Shown here: positions 8,377 through 16,855 of the stretch, in pieces
Layout of the letters: each line of letters starts with the position of its first letter
Numbering within the stretch: position 1 is the first letter of the stretch
NCBI RefSeq assembly: GCF_014203595.1
Contig: NZ_JACHJK010000013.1
Span: 62,001 to 126,000 of the forward strand
Source of the DNA: Streptomyces echinatus
GTDB taxonomy: Bacteria > Actinomycetota > Actinomycetes > Streptomycetales > Streptomycetaceae
Length of the DNA: 64,000 nt
Reading direction: 5' to 3'
Translations under genes and position numbers: made by a program
The notes under the pieces: model-generated
Database searches by the model: none
What the model was told of the DNA's origin: nothing
What the model saw: the letters and a program-made list of their open reading frames with translations, nothing else

Positions 8377-9171
8377 GTGCCGACGTCCAGCGCCAGCACC
8401 ACCGACTCCGCGAAGCCCTCCGCCGCCGGCGGGGTGCAGTCCCTGGAGCGCGCCTTCGACCTGCTCGAGCGGATGGCGGACGCGGGCGGTGAGGTGGGTC
8501 TGAGCGAACTGTCCGCGACCAGCGGGCTGCCCCTGCCGACCATCCACCGGCTGATGCGCACGCTGGTCGCCTGCGGCTATGTGCGACAGCAGGCCAACCG
8601 GCGGTACGCGCTCGGCCCCCGGCTGATCCGGCTGGGCGAGTCCGCGTCCCGGCTGCTCGGCACCTGGGCGCGGCCGTACCTGGCCCGGCTGGTGGAGGAG
8701 ACCGGCGAGACGGCGAACATGGCGCTGCTCGACGGCGACGAGATCGTGTACGTCGCCCAGGTGCCCTCGAAGCACTCGATGCGCATGTTCACGGAGGTGG
8801 GCCGGCGGGTGCTGCCGCACTCGACCGGTGTGGGCAAGGCCCTGCTGGCCGGGGTGCCGGACGAGGAGGTGCGGGCCCTGCTGGCCCGCACGGGGATGCC
8901 GGCCGCGACGGAGAAGACCATCGTCACGCCGGAGGGTTTCCTCGCCGCGCTGGAGGACGTACGGCAGGCCGGGTACGCCGTCGACGACAACGAGCAGGAG
9001 ATCGGGGTCCGGTGTCTCGCCGTGTGCGTCCCGGACAGCCCCACGGCGGCGGCGATCTCCATCTCCGGGCCGGCCGGCCGGGTGACCGAGGCCGCGACCG
9101 ACAAGATCGTGCCGGTGCTGCAGCAGATCGCCCGCGAACTGTCCGAGGCACTGGCGAGTTCGGGCGCCTAG
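8377..9171 (+). CDS. allR: IclR-family repressor of purine/glyoxylate genes (AllR-like)
   Basis: A 264-residue transcription factor. The N-terminal winged helix (about 12-65) shows LSELSATSGLPLPTIHRLMRTL. The C-terminal effector domain has the IclR pattern of an allosteric GAF-like fold (PHSTGVGKALLAG, then GYAVDDNEQEIGVRCLAVCV). IclR factors of this context respond to glyoxylate or allantoate; an AllR of this type is reported in S. coelicolor. Placement divergent to allB and alc supports the call. The GTG start follows GAAAGGA. I infer that it binds the tandem boxes here and before aceB, hyi, katA and gcl; that needs binding data. The symbol rests on context and family. Confidence 0.88.
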   Translation: MPTSSASTTDSAKPSAAGGVQSLERAFDLLERMADAGGEVGLSELSATSGLPLPTIHRLMRTLVACGYVRQQANRRYALGPRLIRLGESASRLLGTWARPYLARLVEETGETANMALLDGDEIVYVAQVPSKHSMRMFTEVGRRVLPHSTGVGKALLAGVPDEEVRALLARTGMPAATEKTIVTPEGFLAALEDVRQAGYAVDDNEQEIGVRCLAVCVPDSPTAAAISISGPAGRVTEAATDKIVPVLQQIARELSEALASSGA

Positions 9172-9276
9172 GCAGCAGCGGGACCCGAGGGGCGGCGTGC
9201 GCCGAGCGGGCTCCCAGGAAGAGCCCGGGGGCACAGGGCGGCAGGACACCTGGATGACTCCGCGGGCGCACCGCGA

Positions 9277-9330
9277 CCGGGCACCCGGGAAGAGTCCGGG
9301 GGCTTGCTGCGGCCGGGCACCCGGGAAGAC
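9277..9330. repeat. GC-rich direct repeats in the gap after allR
   Basis: CCGGGCACCCGGGAAGA occurs twice, 36 bases apart, within a 274-base noncoding gap, with diverged copies (such as CAGGAAGAGCCCGGGGGCA) nearby. It lies between the allR stop and the convergent DUF5955-like gene. No hairpin with a clear terminator form stands out, though the repeats self-pair through CCCGGG. Confidence 0.5.
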
Positions 9331-9445
9331 GGGTCCGGAGAGCGTCCGGCGGTCGGGCGCCCCGGCGGAGGAACCCGGAGGCGTGCCCCGGTCACCGGTC
9401 CGTCGTGGCCGCGCGTACGGTTCGCCGCGCCCCGTGTCGGCGCAC

Positions 9446-9736
9446 TCACCCCGGCCCGGGCGGCCGGCCGAACAGTTCGACCGCCTCCCGCACGCCTCCG
9501 AGGCCACGCGCCAGAGCGCTGACCGATCCGATCGCGCCGGCGATCAGTAACAGGGAACTGCGCAGGCGCGGGATCTCCGGCAGGCCGCCGGCGGCCATCG
9601 CGGCCAGCGCCGCCAGTTCGTCCTCGGCTATCGCCCGGTCGGGGAAATCCGCCGGTAACGCGGCGAGTTCGCGGCGCAGCCGGGACACCGCGATCCGCAG
9701 TTCCGCCACCCTCGGATCCTCGTCGCTGCCGGTCAC
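9446..9736 (-). CDS. DUF5955-like small protein
   Basis: A 96-residue protein read from the GTG at 9736 (VTGSDEDPRVAEL). The first two thirds is a charged helix (VAELRIAVSRLRRELAALP, then AIAEDELAALAAMAA), and the end holds a conserved-looking segment GAIGSVSALARGLGGVREAVE. I recognise this from DUF5955-annotated Streptomyces proteins that have no known function. The helical heptads suggest a coiled-coil partner role. It sits between allR and the MobA-like gene on the opposite strand, with nothing to tie it to purine metabolism. Confidence 0.7.
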   Translation of the reverse strand: MTGSDEDPRVAELRIAVSRLRRELAALPADFPDRAIAEDELAALAAMAAGGLPEIPRLRSSLLLIAGAIGSVSALARGLGGVREAVELFGRPPGPG

Positions 9737-9905
9737 TGGCCTCTGCCCCAAGCTCCGCAACACAGCCCTCCCCTGGGCACGCCGTCGTGCGCGGGTCAGT
9801 AAACGCCACCCCGTGCGGGAGCGCCACAGCGCGGACCGAAATTCAGCCCAAGGGAATCGGGCCGGAAAAACGGCCGGTTCCGCCGCCGTCGGGTATGCAG
9901 GACCC

Positions 9906-10514
9906 ATGACGGACAACCAGGATCTGCGGGGGGATGTCGCGGGGCTGCTGCTCGCCGCCGGCGGGGGCAGAAGGCTCGGCGGGCGGCCCAAGGCACTGCT
10001 GACACACCGGGGCCGGCTCCTGGTCGAACACGCGGTCGACGTGTTGCGCGCGGCGGGGTGCGGGCGGATCCATGTGGTGCTGGGTGCCAGGTCGGACGAG
10101 GTGCGCGAGCGCGCCGGGCTGGACGGCTGCGTCCTGGTGGACAACCCGGACTGGGCGCAGGGCATGGGCTCCTCGCTACGCGCGGGCCTGGCCTCGCTCG
10201 CCGGTACGGGAGTGCGCGCGGCCCTCGTCGCCCTGGTCGACCAGCCCGGCATCGGACCGGCCGCGGTGTCCCGGGTACTCGGCGCCTACGAGGACGAGAA
10301 ATCGCTGGCGTCGGCCGCCTACGACGGGGTGCGCGGACATCCCGTGCTGTTCGGTGCCGCGCACTGGGCGGGCATCGCGGAGACGGCCGTGGGAGACCGC
10401 GGGGCGCGGGCCTACCTCATGGCGCACGAGGCGCGGATCCGGCTCGTGGAGTGCGGGGACGTCGCCGCGCCGTACGACATCGACACCGAGGCCGACCTGA
10501 GCCACCTTGAGTGA
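9906..10514 (+). CDS. MobA-like nucleotidyltransferase
   Basis: A 202-residue NTP-transferase of the MobA/MocA type. The nucleotide-binding signature LLLAAGGGRRLGGRPKALL lies near residues 13-31, followed by VVLGARSDEV, the metal-site region ALVALVDQPGI and the GHPVLFG strand. MocA enzymes add CMP to molybdopterin for xanthine dehydrogenase-type enzymes, which would fit a purine-catabolic neighbourhood, but no xanthine dehydrogenase subunit is in the window. A link to another sugar- or cofactor-nucleotide cannot be excluded. It is upstream of malate synthase with 184 bases between, where the aceB promoter lies. Confidence 0.85.
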   Translation: MTDNQDLRGDVAGLLLAAGGGRRLGGRPKALLTHRGRLLVEHAVDVLRAAGCGRIHVVLGARSDEVRERAGLDGCVLVDNPDWAQGMGSSLRAGLASLAGTGVRAALVALVDQPGIGPAAVSRVLGAYEDEKSLASAAYDGVRGHPVLFGAAHWAGIAETAVGDRGARAYLMAHEARIRLVECGDVAAPYDIDTEADLSHLE

Positions 10515-10563
10515 ACGGGGTGGCACCGAGCGCCACCTTGCCTCGACTCAGAGAATCTCGACA

Positions 10564-10616
10564 TCAACAAACCATTGAAGTTCCACGATGAGGAAACTAG
10601 TATCCACTGTTCAGAA
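10564..10616 (+). promoter_or_regulatory. aceB promoter with -35 palindrome and two operators
   Basis: Promoter TTGAAG (10575-10580), 17 bases, TAGTAT (10598-10603). The -35 is the right half of an imperfect palindrome TCAACAAACCATTGA (10564-10578). Box 1, TTCCACGATGAGGAA (10581-10595), fills the spacer; box 2, ATCCACTGTTCAGAA (10602-10616), overlaps the -10 end and the expected start. Boxes are 21 bp apart, the same geometry as at allR. Confidence 0.7.
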
Positions 10617-10698
10617 GCGTCCGACCGCACAGTGGGCGCTCACTGTCCTATTCGTGCCACTTGGCACCCGGTGCCACCGCTGAAGGAAGTGACAGCTC

Positions 10699-12324
10699 AT
10701 GTCCGCACCAGCGCCGTCCCCGCTGGCCATCGTCGACGCCGAGCCCCTGCCCCGGCAGGAGAAGGTCCTCACGGACGCTGCGCTCGCCTTCGTGGCGGAG
10801 CTGCACCGGCGGTTCACCCCGCGCCGTGACGAACTCCTGGCCCGCCGGGCCGAGCGCCGCGCCGAGATCGCCCGCACCTCCACGCTCGACTTCCTGCCCG
10901 AGACGGCCGCGATCCGCGCGGACGACTCCTGGAGGGTCGCCCCGGCCCCGGCCGCGCTGAACGACCGGCGCGTCGAGATCACCGGCCCCACCGACCGCAA
11001 GATGACCATCAACGCGCTCAACTCGGGAGCGCGGGTCTGGCTCGCCGACTTCGAGGACGCCTCCGCGCCCACCTGGGAGAACGTCGTCCTCGGCCAGGCC
11101 AACCTGATCGACGCCTACGGCCGGGACATCGACTTCACCGACGAGCGCACCGGCAAGTCCTACGCCCTGCGGCCGAACGAGGAGCTGGCGACCGTCGTCA
11201 TGCGCCCGCGCGGCTGGCACCTGGACGAGCGTCACCTGGTCGACGCCGACGGCACACCGGTGCCGGGCGCCTTCGTCGACTTCGGCCTGTACTTCTTCCA
11301 CAACGCCCAGCGGCTGCTCGACCTCGGCAAGGGCCCGTACTTCTACCTGCCCAAGACCGAGTCGCACCTCGAAGCCCGGCTGTGGAACGACGTGTTCGTC
11401 TTCGCGCAGGACTACGTCGGCATCCCGCAGGGCACCGTCCGCGCGACCGTCCTGATCGAGACGATCACGGCCGCGTACGAGATGGAGGAGATCCTCTACG
11501 AACTGCGCGACCACGCCGCCGGGCTGAACGCCGGCCGCTGGGACTACCTGTTCTCCATCGTGAAGAACTTCCGTGACGGCGGGGCCAGGTTCGTCCTGCC
11601 GGACCGCAACGCGGTGACGATGACCGCCCCGTTCATGCGGGCGTACACCGAACTCCTCGTCCGCACCTGCCACAAGCGCGGCGCGCACGCGATCGGCGGC
11701 ATGGCGGCCTTCATCCCGTCCCGGCGCGACGCCGAGGTGAACAAGGTGGCCTTCGAGAAGGTCCGTGCCGACAAGGACCGTGAGGCGAACGACGGCTTCG
11801 ACGGCTCCTGGGTCGCCCACCCCGACCTGGTGCCGATCGCCATGGAGTCCTTCGACCGGGTCCTCGGCGACAAGCCCAACCAGAAGGACCGGCTGCGCGA
11901 GGACGTCCGCGTCGAGGCCGCCGAGCTGATCGCGATCGACTCGCTGGACGCCAAGCCGACGTACAACGGCCTGGTCAACGCCGTCCAGGTGGGCATCCGT
12001 TACATCGAGGCCTGGCTGCGCGGGCTCGGCGCGGTCGCCATCTTCAACCTGATGGAGGACGCGGCCACCGCCGAGATCTCCCGCTCGCAGATCTGGCAGT
12101 GGATCAACGCCGGCGTCGAGTTCGAGAACGGTGACAGGGCCACGCCGGAGCTGGCCCGCAAGGTCGCCGCCGAGGAACTCGACGCCATCCGCAAGGAGAT
12201 CGGCGAGCAGGCCTTCGCGGCCGGCCACTGGCAGGAGGCGCACGACCTGCTGCTGAAGGTGTCCCTGGACGAGGACTACGCCGACTTCCTCACGCTGCCG
12301 GCGTACCAGCAGCTCAAGGGCTGA
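10699..12324 (+). CDS. aceB: Malate synthase A
   Basis: Condenses glyoxylate with acetyl-CoA to malate (EC 2.3.3.9); a TIM-barrel enzyme of 541 residues, the standard length of the A isoform. Visible: the MTINALNSGARVWLADFEDA region, the PRGWHL strand, the FYLPKTESHLEA stretch with active-site residues, and IPQGTVRATVLIET. The ATG follows GAAGGAAGTGAC. Placed next to the allantoin genes rather than isocitrate lyase, it probably serves glyoxylate from ureidoglycolate, an inference supported by the two boxes and palindrome in its promoter that it shares with allR and the catalase gene. A strong stem-loop closes the unit. Confidence 0.97.
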   Translation: MSAPAPSPLAIVDAEPLPRQEKVLTDAALAFVAELHRRFTPRRDELLARRAERRAEIARTSTLDFLPETAAIRADDSWRVAPAPAALNDRRVEITGPTDRKMTINALNSGARVWLADFEDASAPTWENVVLGQANLIDAYGRDIDFTDERTGKSYALRPNEELATVVMRPRGWHLDERHLVDADGTPVPGAFVDFGLYFFHNAQRLLDLGKGPYFYLPKTESHLEARLWNDVFVFAQDYVGIPQGTVRATVLIETITAAYEMEEILYELRDHAAGLNAGRWDYLFSIVKNFRDGGARFVLPDRNAVTMTAPFMRAYTELLVRTCHKRGAHAIGGMAAFIPSRRDAEVNKVAFEKVRADKDREANDGFDGSWVAHPDLVPIAMESFDRVLGDKPNQKDRLREDVRVEAAELIAIDSLDAKPTYNGLVNAVQVGIRYIEAWLRGLGAVAIFNLMEDAATAEISRSQIWQWINAGVEFENGDRATPELARKVAAEELDAIRKEIGEQAFAAGHWQEAHDLLLKVSLDEDYADFLTLPAYQQLKG

Positions 12325-12341
12325 CCCGTACGAGGATCTCA

Positions 12342-12376
12342 CCGAGCGGCCCGGGAGCCTTCCCCGGGCCGCTCGG
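12342..12376 (+). terminator. Terminator after aceB
   Basis: Perfect 14-bp arms CCGAGCGGCCCGGG and CCCGGGCCGCTCGG with a 7-base loop, 17 bases after the aceB stop. The gene on the other strand ends at 12422, so it may serve both. Confidence 0.85.
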
Positions 12377-12421
12377 CCGTATGCGGGTTGCGCCGGTTGC
12401 CGTGGGCTCCGGGAGGCCCGG

Positions 12422-13336
12422 TCACCCGAGGTGTGCCGACCAGTCCCGTTCCGCCGCCGGCTTGCCGTGCAGGTCGGGGACCCGCTTCAGCCAGTCCGGA
12501 CGGCCCGCCTCGGTCTTCGCCGCGCGGGCGGCCTCCTCGGCCGCGAGCTCCTCCCTGCTCGGGAAGTCGGTGGGGAGCCACTCGGGGGAGAGCCGGACAC
12601 GGTCCAGCAGGTAGCCGACGTAGGCGTCACGGACGTCGTCGGGCGTGGCGAACCCGGCGTCCTCGGCGAGCCAGGCGTCCGGTACCTCGGCGACGATCCG
12701 GCGCAGCAGTTCCTCGGTCACCAGGGGCGCCAGTTCGGCGTCGGCCGCGCGGACGTCGGGGCCGTAGTGGCCGAGGGCGTGGTGCCGGAAGTCGTAGCTG
12801 CGGCCCGGGGCGGTGGTGTCCCAGCGGTGGTGGAAGACCAGGGCGGCACCGTGGTCGATGAGCCACAGCCGCGGGGGCGTGGTGCCGAACGTGGGCCACA
12901 CCATCAGGTTGGAGCTGTGCACCGTACGGTCGACGTTGACGGTGAGGGCGTCCAGCCAGACGATCCGGCCGGCCTCCAGGGGGTCCACGGGGAAGGTCCT
13001 GGCGATGTCCGGGGTGAAGTCCCGGGCGCCCGGGAGATAGTCCATGCCGAGGTTGACGCCCGCGCTGGCGCTGTGCAGCTCGCGCACCTCCTGGTGCGGC
13101 TCCGCGGCCGCCACGGCGGGGTCGAAGTGGACGAGGACGAGTTCCGGGAAGCGGAGGCCGAGTGCGCGGGCCAGTTCGCCGACGATGATCTCGGCGACCA
13201 GTGCCTTGTGGCCCTGCGCGGAGCCGGTGAACTTCACGACGTAGGTACCGAGGTCGTCGGCCTCCAGGACTCCGGGCACGGAGCCGCCGGACCGCAGCGG
13301 GGTCACGTATCGAACAGCAGTCACGTCGCGCAGCAC
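12422..13336 (-). CDS. HipA-like kinase family protein
   Basis: A protein of 304 residues if read from the GTG at 13336 (VLRDVTAVRYVTPL); a second GTG at 13324 is also possible and neither has a clear ribosome site. It shows the compact HipA-like kinase layout: GTYVVKFTG with the ATP-contacting Lys, LVAEIIVGELARALGL, then WLDALTVNVDRTVHSSNLMVW (catalytic loop with Asp and Asn) and LWLIDHGAALVFHH (metal-binding Asp). Such stand-alone proteins lack a HipB antitoxin, and none is next to this gene, so calling it a toxin would be unsafe. It lies downstream of a siderophore synthetase gene on the same strand, with 134 bases between. Confidence 0.75.
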   Translation of the reverse strand: MLRDVTAVRYVTPLRSGGSVPGVLEADDLGTYVVKFTGSAQGHKALVAEIIVGELARALGLRFPELVLVHFDPAVAAAEPHQEVRELHSASAGVNLGMDYLPGARDFTPDIARTFPVDPLEAGRIVWLDALTVNVDRTVHSSNLMVWPTFGTTPPRLWLIDHGAALVFHHRWDTTAPGRSYDFRHHALGHYGPDVRAADAELAPLVTEELLRRIVAEVPDAWLAEDAGFATPDDVRDAYVGYLLDRVRLSPEWLPTDFPSREELAAEEAARAAKTEAGRPDWLKRVPDLHGKPAAERDWSAHLG

Positions 13337-13470
13337 ACCGGCCAGGGTAGGCGCATATCGCCCGGAGCGTCGCGATGGGGCACGGGGGCCTCGCGGCCGA
13401 CGTGCCCGGTCGCGTTCCCCGCGGCGCCGTCGGGCTCCTCGCGCAGTTCCCCGCGCCCCGGCGGGGCGTG

Positions 13471-14973
13471 TCAGTCGGCTCGTAGGGGGTTCGGCAGGGG
13501 GAGGTAGCGGGCGTCCGCGCCGGCCGCTGCTGTCCAGCGCAGCAGCAGGTTGGTCTTGCCGGGCAGGGTGGGTGCGGTGAGGAGGGCGGGGATCTCGGGG
13601 AGGTCGTGGCGGGCGAGTTCGCGGCGGGCGGCGGGCCACGGGTCCAGGCCCGGACGGCGCTCGGCGAGGGCGCCGGCGATCTCGGTGAGGTGGTTGACGA
13701 CCAGGCAGTACACCAGCCGCTCCCAGCCGGCGGCCCGCGTGACGTCCGGCAGCAGTTTGGCGCCCTCGGCGTCCCGGAACAGGGCCTGCACGGGCATGCC
13801 GGCCGCGTCCACGGCGACGAGGGTGTTCTGCAGATGGGCCTCCAGGACCACCCCGTGGTCGTCGAACGCGGCCAGGACGGGCGGTACGACCTGCCGCAGA
13901 TATGCCTCCCACCAGCCGGCCGGATCGGCCGTGGCGGCCAGCGGGCTGCCCTCGAAGCCCTCGGCGAGACCCGCCGCGAGCAGCGGCGTGGCGCCCGGCA
14001 CCAGGTGGCCGCGCAGCCCGTCCCGGACGAGCACCGCCAGCTCCTCGAAGGCGAACGCGGCGGTGCGGTAGCCGCGGTCGCTCAGCCAGGCCGCGGGCGG
14101 GCCGGCCGCCGCCAGCGCGCGCCCGGCGGCGATATCCGTACGACGCAGTTTCCGCAGGTCGTGGCGCCACAGCCGGCGGATGTCGTTGGTGATGCGGACG
14201 TCCAGGCTGAACTTCAGGAACAGATCGCGGCGCGGCTCGTACACCGTGCGGACCGCGGCCGTGGGCCAGGTGTCGAAGGCGGTCGTGCCGAGCCTGAGCA
14301 GCCGGCCGTCGGCGAACGCGGGGGCGAGGTCGTGGGCGGTGAGGTCGAGCTGCCAGGGGTGGGCGGGCAGCAGCCGGTAGCCGGGCGGGGCCGCGCCGAG
14401 CGTGTCCAGGGCCCCGGTGTCGCCCTCCTCGGCCACCTGGTCCTCGCGGACGCCGAGCAGCACCAGCGGGAAGCGGGCGTGCGCCTCGGGCGCGTACGGC
14501 AGCCAGGAGGCGACCGGTCCGCCGCCGCGCGCCTTGGGGGCCGGGTGGTACGGATGGCCGGTGAGCAGGGACTGCTCGGAGCGCAGATAGGGGTCCTCGG
14601 GCGCGGTGGCGCGGGCGCGGGCCGTGAGCAGGGCGGCGACCGTGTCCCGGCTGTCGATCATCTCGGCGGGCAGGTCGCCGCCGGGCAGCCCGGTGTGCCG
14701 GCGCAGCACCTCGGCGACCAGTTTGACCAGCTCCGGGTGGCCGACGCGGCGCCAGGCCCCGGCCGTGTACAGCTCGGGGTCCGCCGGACGGCGCCCGGCG
14801 CGCACCCGCAGCAGGCGCCCGTCCGGCAGCCGGTGGACACGGCGGTCCCCGGCGGCGCCCGGGAGCGCTTCGGCCACCTCCCGCAGCAGGCAGTTGAGCA
14901 GGGGCGCCGCCGCGTACGCGTCGGCGCGGCGGCCGACCTCGCCGGTGGGGGGTGTGAGGTCCACGCGTTCCAT
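13471..14973 (-). CDS. IucA/IucC-family NIS siderophore synthetase
   Basis: A 500-residue ATP-dependent ligase of the IucA/IucC family, which joins carboxylic acids (citrate, succinyl or related) to amines or alcohols. Motifs in order: [50 protein letters not shown] and KTNLLLRW, covering the ATP and acyl-adenylate site. I chose the ATG at 14973 (MERVDLTPP), as an earlier in-frame ATG at 15072 would add three copies of a DNA-repeat-encoded ten-residue unit. It is divergent from a second IucA/IucC gene. No amino-acid monooxygenase, decarboxylase or siderophore transporter is nearby, so the product is unknown. Confidence 0.9.
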
Positions 14974-15063
14974 TTCGTCCGTCGTCCAGGGCCCGCGGTC
15001 GTCTTCGTCCGTCGTCCAGGGCCCGCGGTCGTCTTCGTCCGTCGTCCAGGGCCCGCGGTCGTC
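14974..15063. repeat. Three perfect 30-bp tandem repeats at a gene start
   Basis: Three identical 30-bp copies lie end to end (14974-15003, 15004-15033, 15034-15063), directly before the ATG of the minus-strand IucA/IucC gene. The unit is a multiple of three, so copy-number change would keep the frame open toward the ATG at 15072. The repeats replace the normal ribosome-site region; only GGACGACGGA resembles one. Confidence 0.95.
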
Positions 15064-15171
15064 CCCGCGCACACCGGGTGCGCCGTCCGGGGCCGGTGAT
15101 GATCAGTATGGCTGTCGTCCCCGGCGGTCCCCGACTATCGTGCCGTGCCCGCGTACCCGAGGAGCCCTGCC

Positions 15172-16710
15172 GTGCACCGTCCCCCCATCGCCGAGGCCGA
15201 GATCGCCGAGGAGCTGGCCGCCGTCCGGCCCGCTCTGCTGCCCCGGTACGCGGCGGAGCTGCCCGGTGCCCGCGCCGCCGTGCTGACCCGGCTGTGGCGG
15301 GCGCTGGCCCATGAGCCGTTGCCGTGGCTCACCGGCCGGGTGCCGGCGGCGGACGGCCTCGCCCTGCGCCTCGCCGACGGCCGGACCCTGCACGGGCCGC
15401 CCGCGGACCCGTACGCCACCGGCGCCTACGTCACCGCGGTGCGCCTGGACCGGGAGCGGTACGACGATCCGGCGCGCCTGACGGACGCGCTCGGGGTGCC
15501 GCACGGCTCCGCCTTCGCGGCGGAACTGGCCGGAAGCACGGCCTCGCTGGCGCTGTCCCGGGCGGCCGCCGATCACCCGAAGGAGTGGCCGGTGGGGGTC
15601 CCCCCGGCCGAAGGCTGGGGGAAGGACTGGGAGTGGGAGCAGCGGGTGGTCGACGGGCACCCGTTCCATCCGAACTGCCGCTCCCGGCCCGGTTTCTCGG
15701 TGGCGGACCAGCTGGCGTACGGCCCGGAGCACGGCCCCGTGGTCGAACTGGGCACGGTGCCGGTACCGGCCGCCGACTGCCTGCTGTCCGGCGACTGGCC
15801 GGCGGAACTCCGGTCGGGTGACCGGCTGTTGGTGCCGGTGCATCCATGGCAGGCCGCTCATGTGCTCCGCCGGCCGTACGACGCGTGGCGCCCGGCCCGT
15901 CCGCTGATGTCGCTGCGCACCCTGGCGCTGCCCGGCGGCCCGCATGTGAAGACCGCGCTCAGCGCCCGGCTGACCTCGTCGGTACGGGACATCTCCGGCT
16001 ACTCGGTGCGGGCCGCGGCGCCGCTGTCCGCCTTCGCCGAGGACCTGGCCGCGCGCACCGGCGGTCTGCTGCACATCACCCGCACGCTGGGGGCGGTCAC
16101 GGCCCACTCCTCCGACCTGGCCGCGCTGCTGCGGGAGTCGCCGGAGGTGTACGCCGCTCCGGGCGAACACGTGCTGCCGGTGGCCGCTCTCGCCACCACG
16201 TCCCTGCCGGACTCCCCCTCCTGGCTGGGCGCGTTCACCCGGCTGGCGCTCACGGTGGGCCTGCGCCTGCTGGATCTCGGGGTGGCCCTGGAGGCGCACG
16301 GCCAGAACCTCCTGGTGATCCTGTCGTCCGACGGCACCCCGCTGCGCCTGGTCTACCGCGACCTCGCCGACATCCGGATCAGTCCCGCCCGGCTGGCCCG
16401 TCACCGCATCACCCCGCCCGCCCTCACGGGCCGTCTGATCACCGACGACGAGACCGCCCTGCGCCGCAAGCTGTTCGGCTCCCTGGTGGCGGGCGCGCTG
16501 GCCGGCACGGCGGGCTCGGGTCCGGCGCTGGCCGCCGCCCTCGACGCCGTCGTGCCGGACCTTCCCCCCACCCCGGACCTGGCCGCGCTGCGCGCGGACC
16601 CGCTGCCGGCGAAGGCGCTGACCCTGATGCGGCTCTCGCCCGGCCACAGCGGGGACATCTGGACGACCCTGCCCCATCCTCGCGCCTTCCGGTTCCCGGC
16701 GACCGGGTGA
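15172..16710 (+). CDS. Second IucA/IucC-family NIS siderophore synthetase
   Basis: A 512-residue ligase read from the GTG at 15172, which has GAGGAG seven bases before it. Motifs: DGHPFHPNCRSRPGFS, VPVHPWQ, KTALSARLTSSVRDIS, EAHGQNLLV and YRDLADIRI, all in the family order. It differs clearly from the divergent neighbour (for example, TSSVRDIS in place of TNDIRRL), so the pair are two distinct synthetases, not a recent duplication. Two such enzymes normally act in sequence on one siderophore. Start-to-start spacing is 198 bases including the 30-bp repeats; I see no iron-box type operator there with confidence. Confidence 0.9.
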   Translation: MHRPPIAEAEIAEELAAVRPALLPRYAAELPGARAAVLTRLWRALAHEPLPWLTGRVPAADGLALRLADGRTLHGPPADPYATGAYVTAVRLDRERYDDPARLTDALGVPHGSAFAAELAGSTASLALSRAAADHPKEWPVGVPPAEGWGKDWEWEQRVVDGHPFHPNCRSRPGFSVADQLAYGPEHGPVVELGTVPVPAADCLLSGDWPAELRSGDRLLVPVHPWQAAHVLRRPYDAWRPARPLMSLRTLALPGGPHVKTALSARLTSSVRDISGYSVRAAAPLSAFAEDLAARTGGLLHITRTLGAVTAHSSDLAALLRESPEVYAAPGEHVLPVAALATTSLPDSPSWLGAFTRLALTVGLRLLDLGVALEAHGQNLLVILSSDGTPLRLVYRDLADIRISPARLARHRITPPALTGRLITDDETALRRKLFGSLVAGALAGTAGSGPALAAALDAVVPDLPPTPDLAALRADPLPAKALTLMRLSPGHSGDIWTTLPHPRAFRFPATG

Positions 16711-16766
16711 TTTCGCGTCATGTCGGGGCGGGGACGGTCACCCGGCGTTTGCGGGGTCCGGTTCCG

Positions 16767-16830
16767 GCGTCCGAGTTCCGGAGTCCGAGTTCTGGAGTCC
16801 GAGTTCTGGAGTCCGAGTTTTGGAGTCCGG
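16767..16830. repeat. 14-bp tandem repeats before the VWA gene
   Basis: Four full copies and a part of a 14-bp unit, consensus GAGTCCGAGTTCTG, run from 16767 to 16830 with one to three changes per copy. They end 25 bases before the ATG of the VWA gene and follow the stop of the IucA/IucC gene, filling most of the 145-base gap. They may affect expression or be a slippage product. Confidence 0.9.
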
Positions 16831-16855
16831 CGGATCTGATCAATAGGATCCGGCG

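Noticed and set aside
9172..9445. Possible small gene between allR and the DUF5955-like gene
   Set aside because: Open frames there arise from GC-rich repeats; no ribosome site or coding bias.
12422..13336. HipAB toxin-antitoxin module
   Set aside because: No HipB-like DNA-binding gene is next to the HipA-like kinase gene; stand-alone members are common.
13471..16710. Desferrioxamine cluster
   Set aside because: Lysine decarboxylase, monooxygenase and acyltransferase genes are absent, and two IucA/IucC genes are divergent rather than in the des order.
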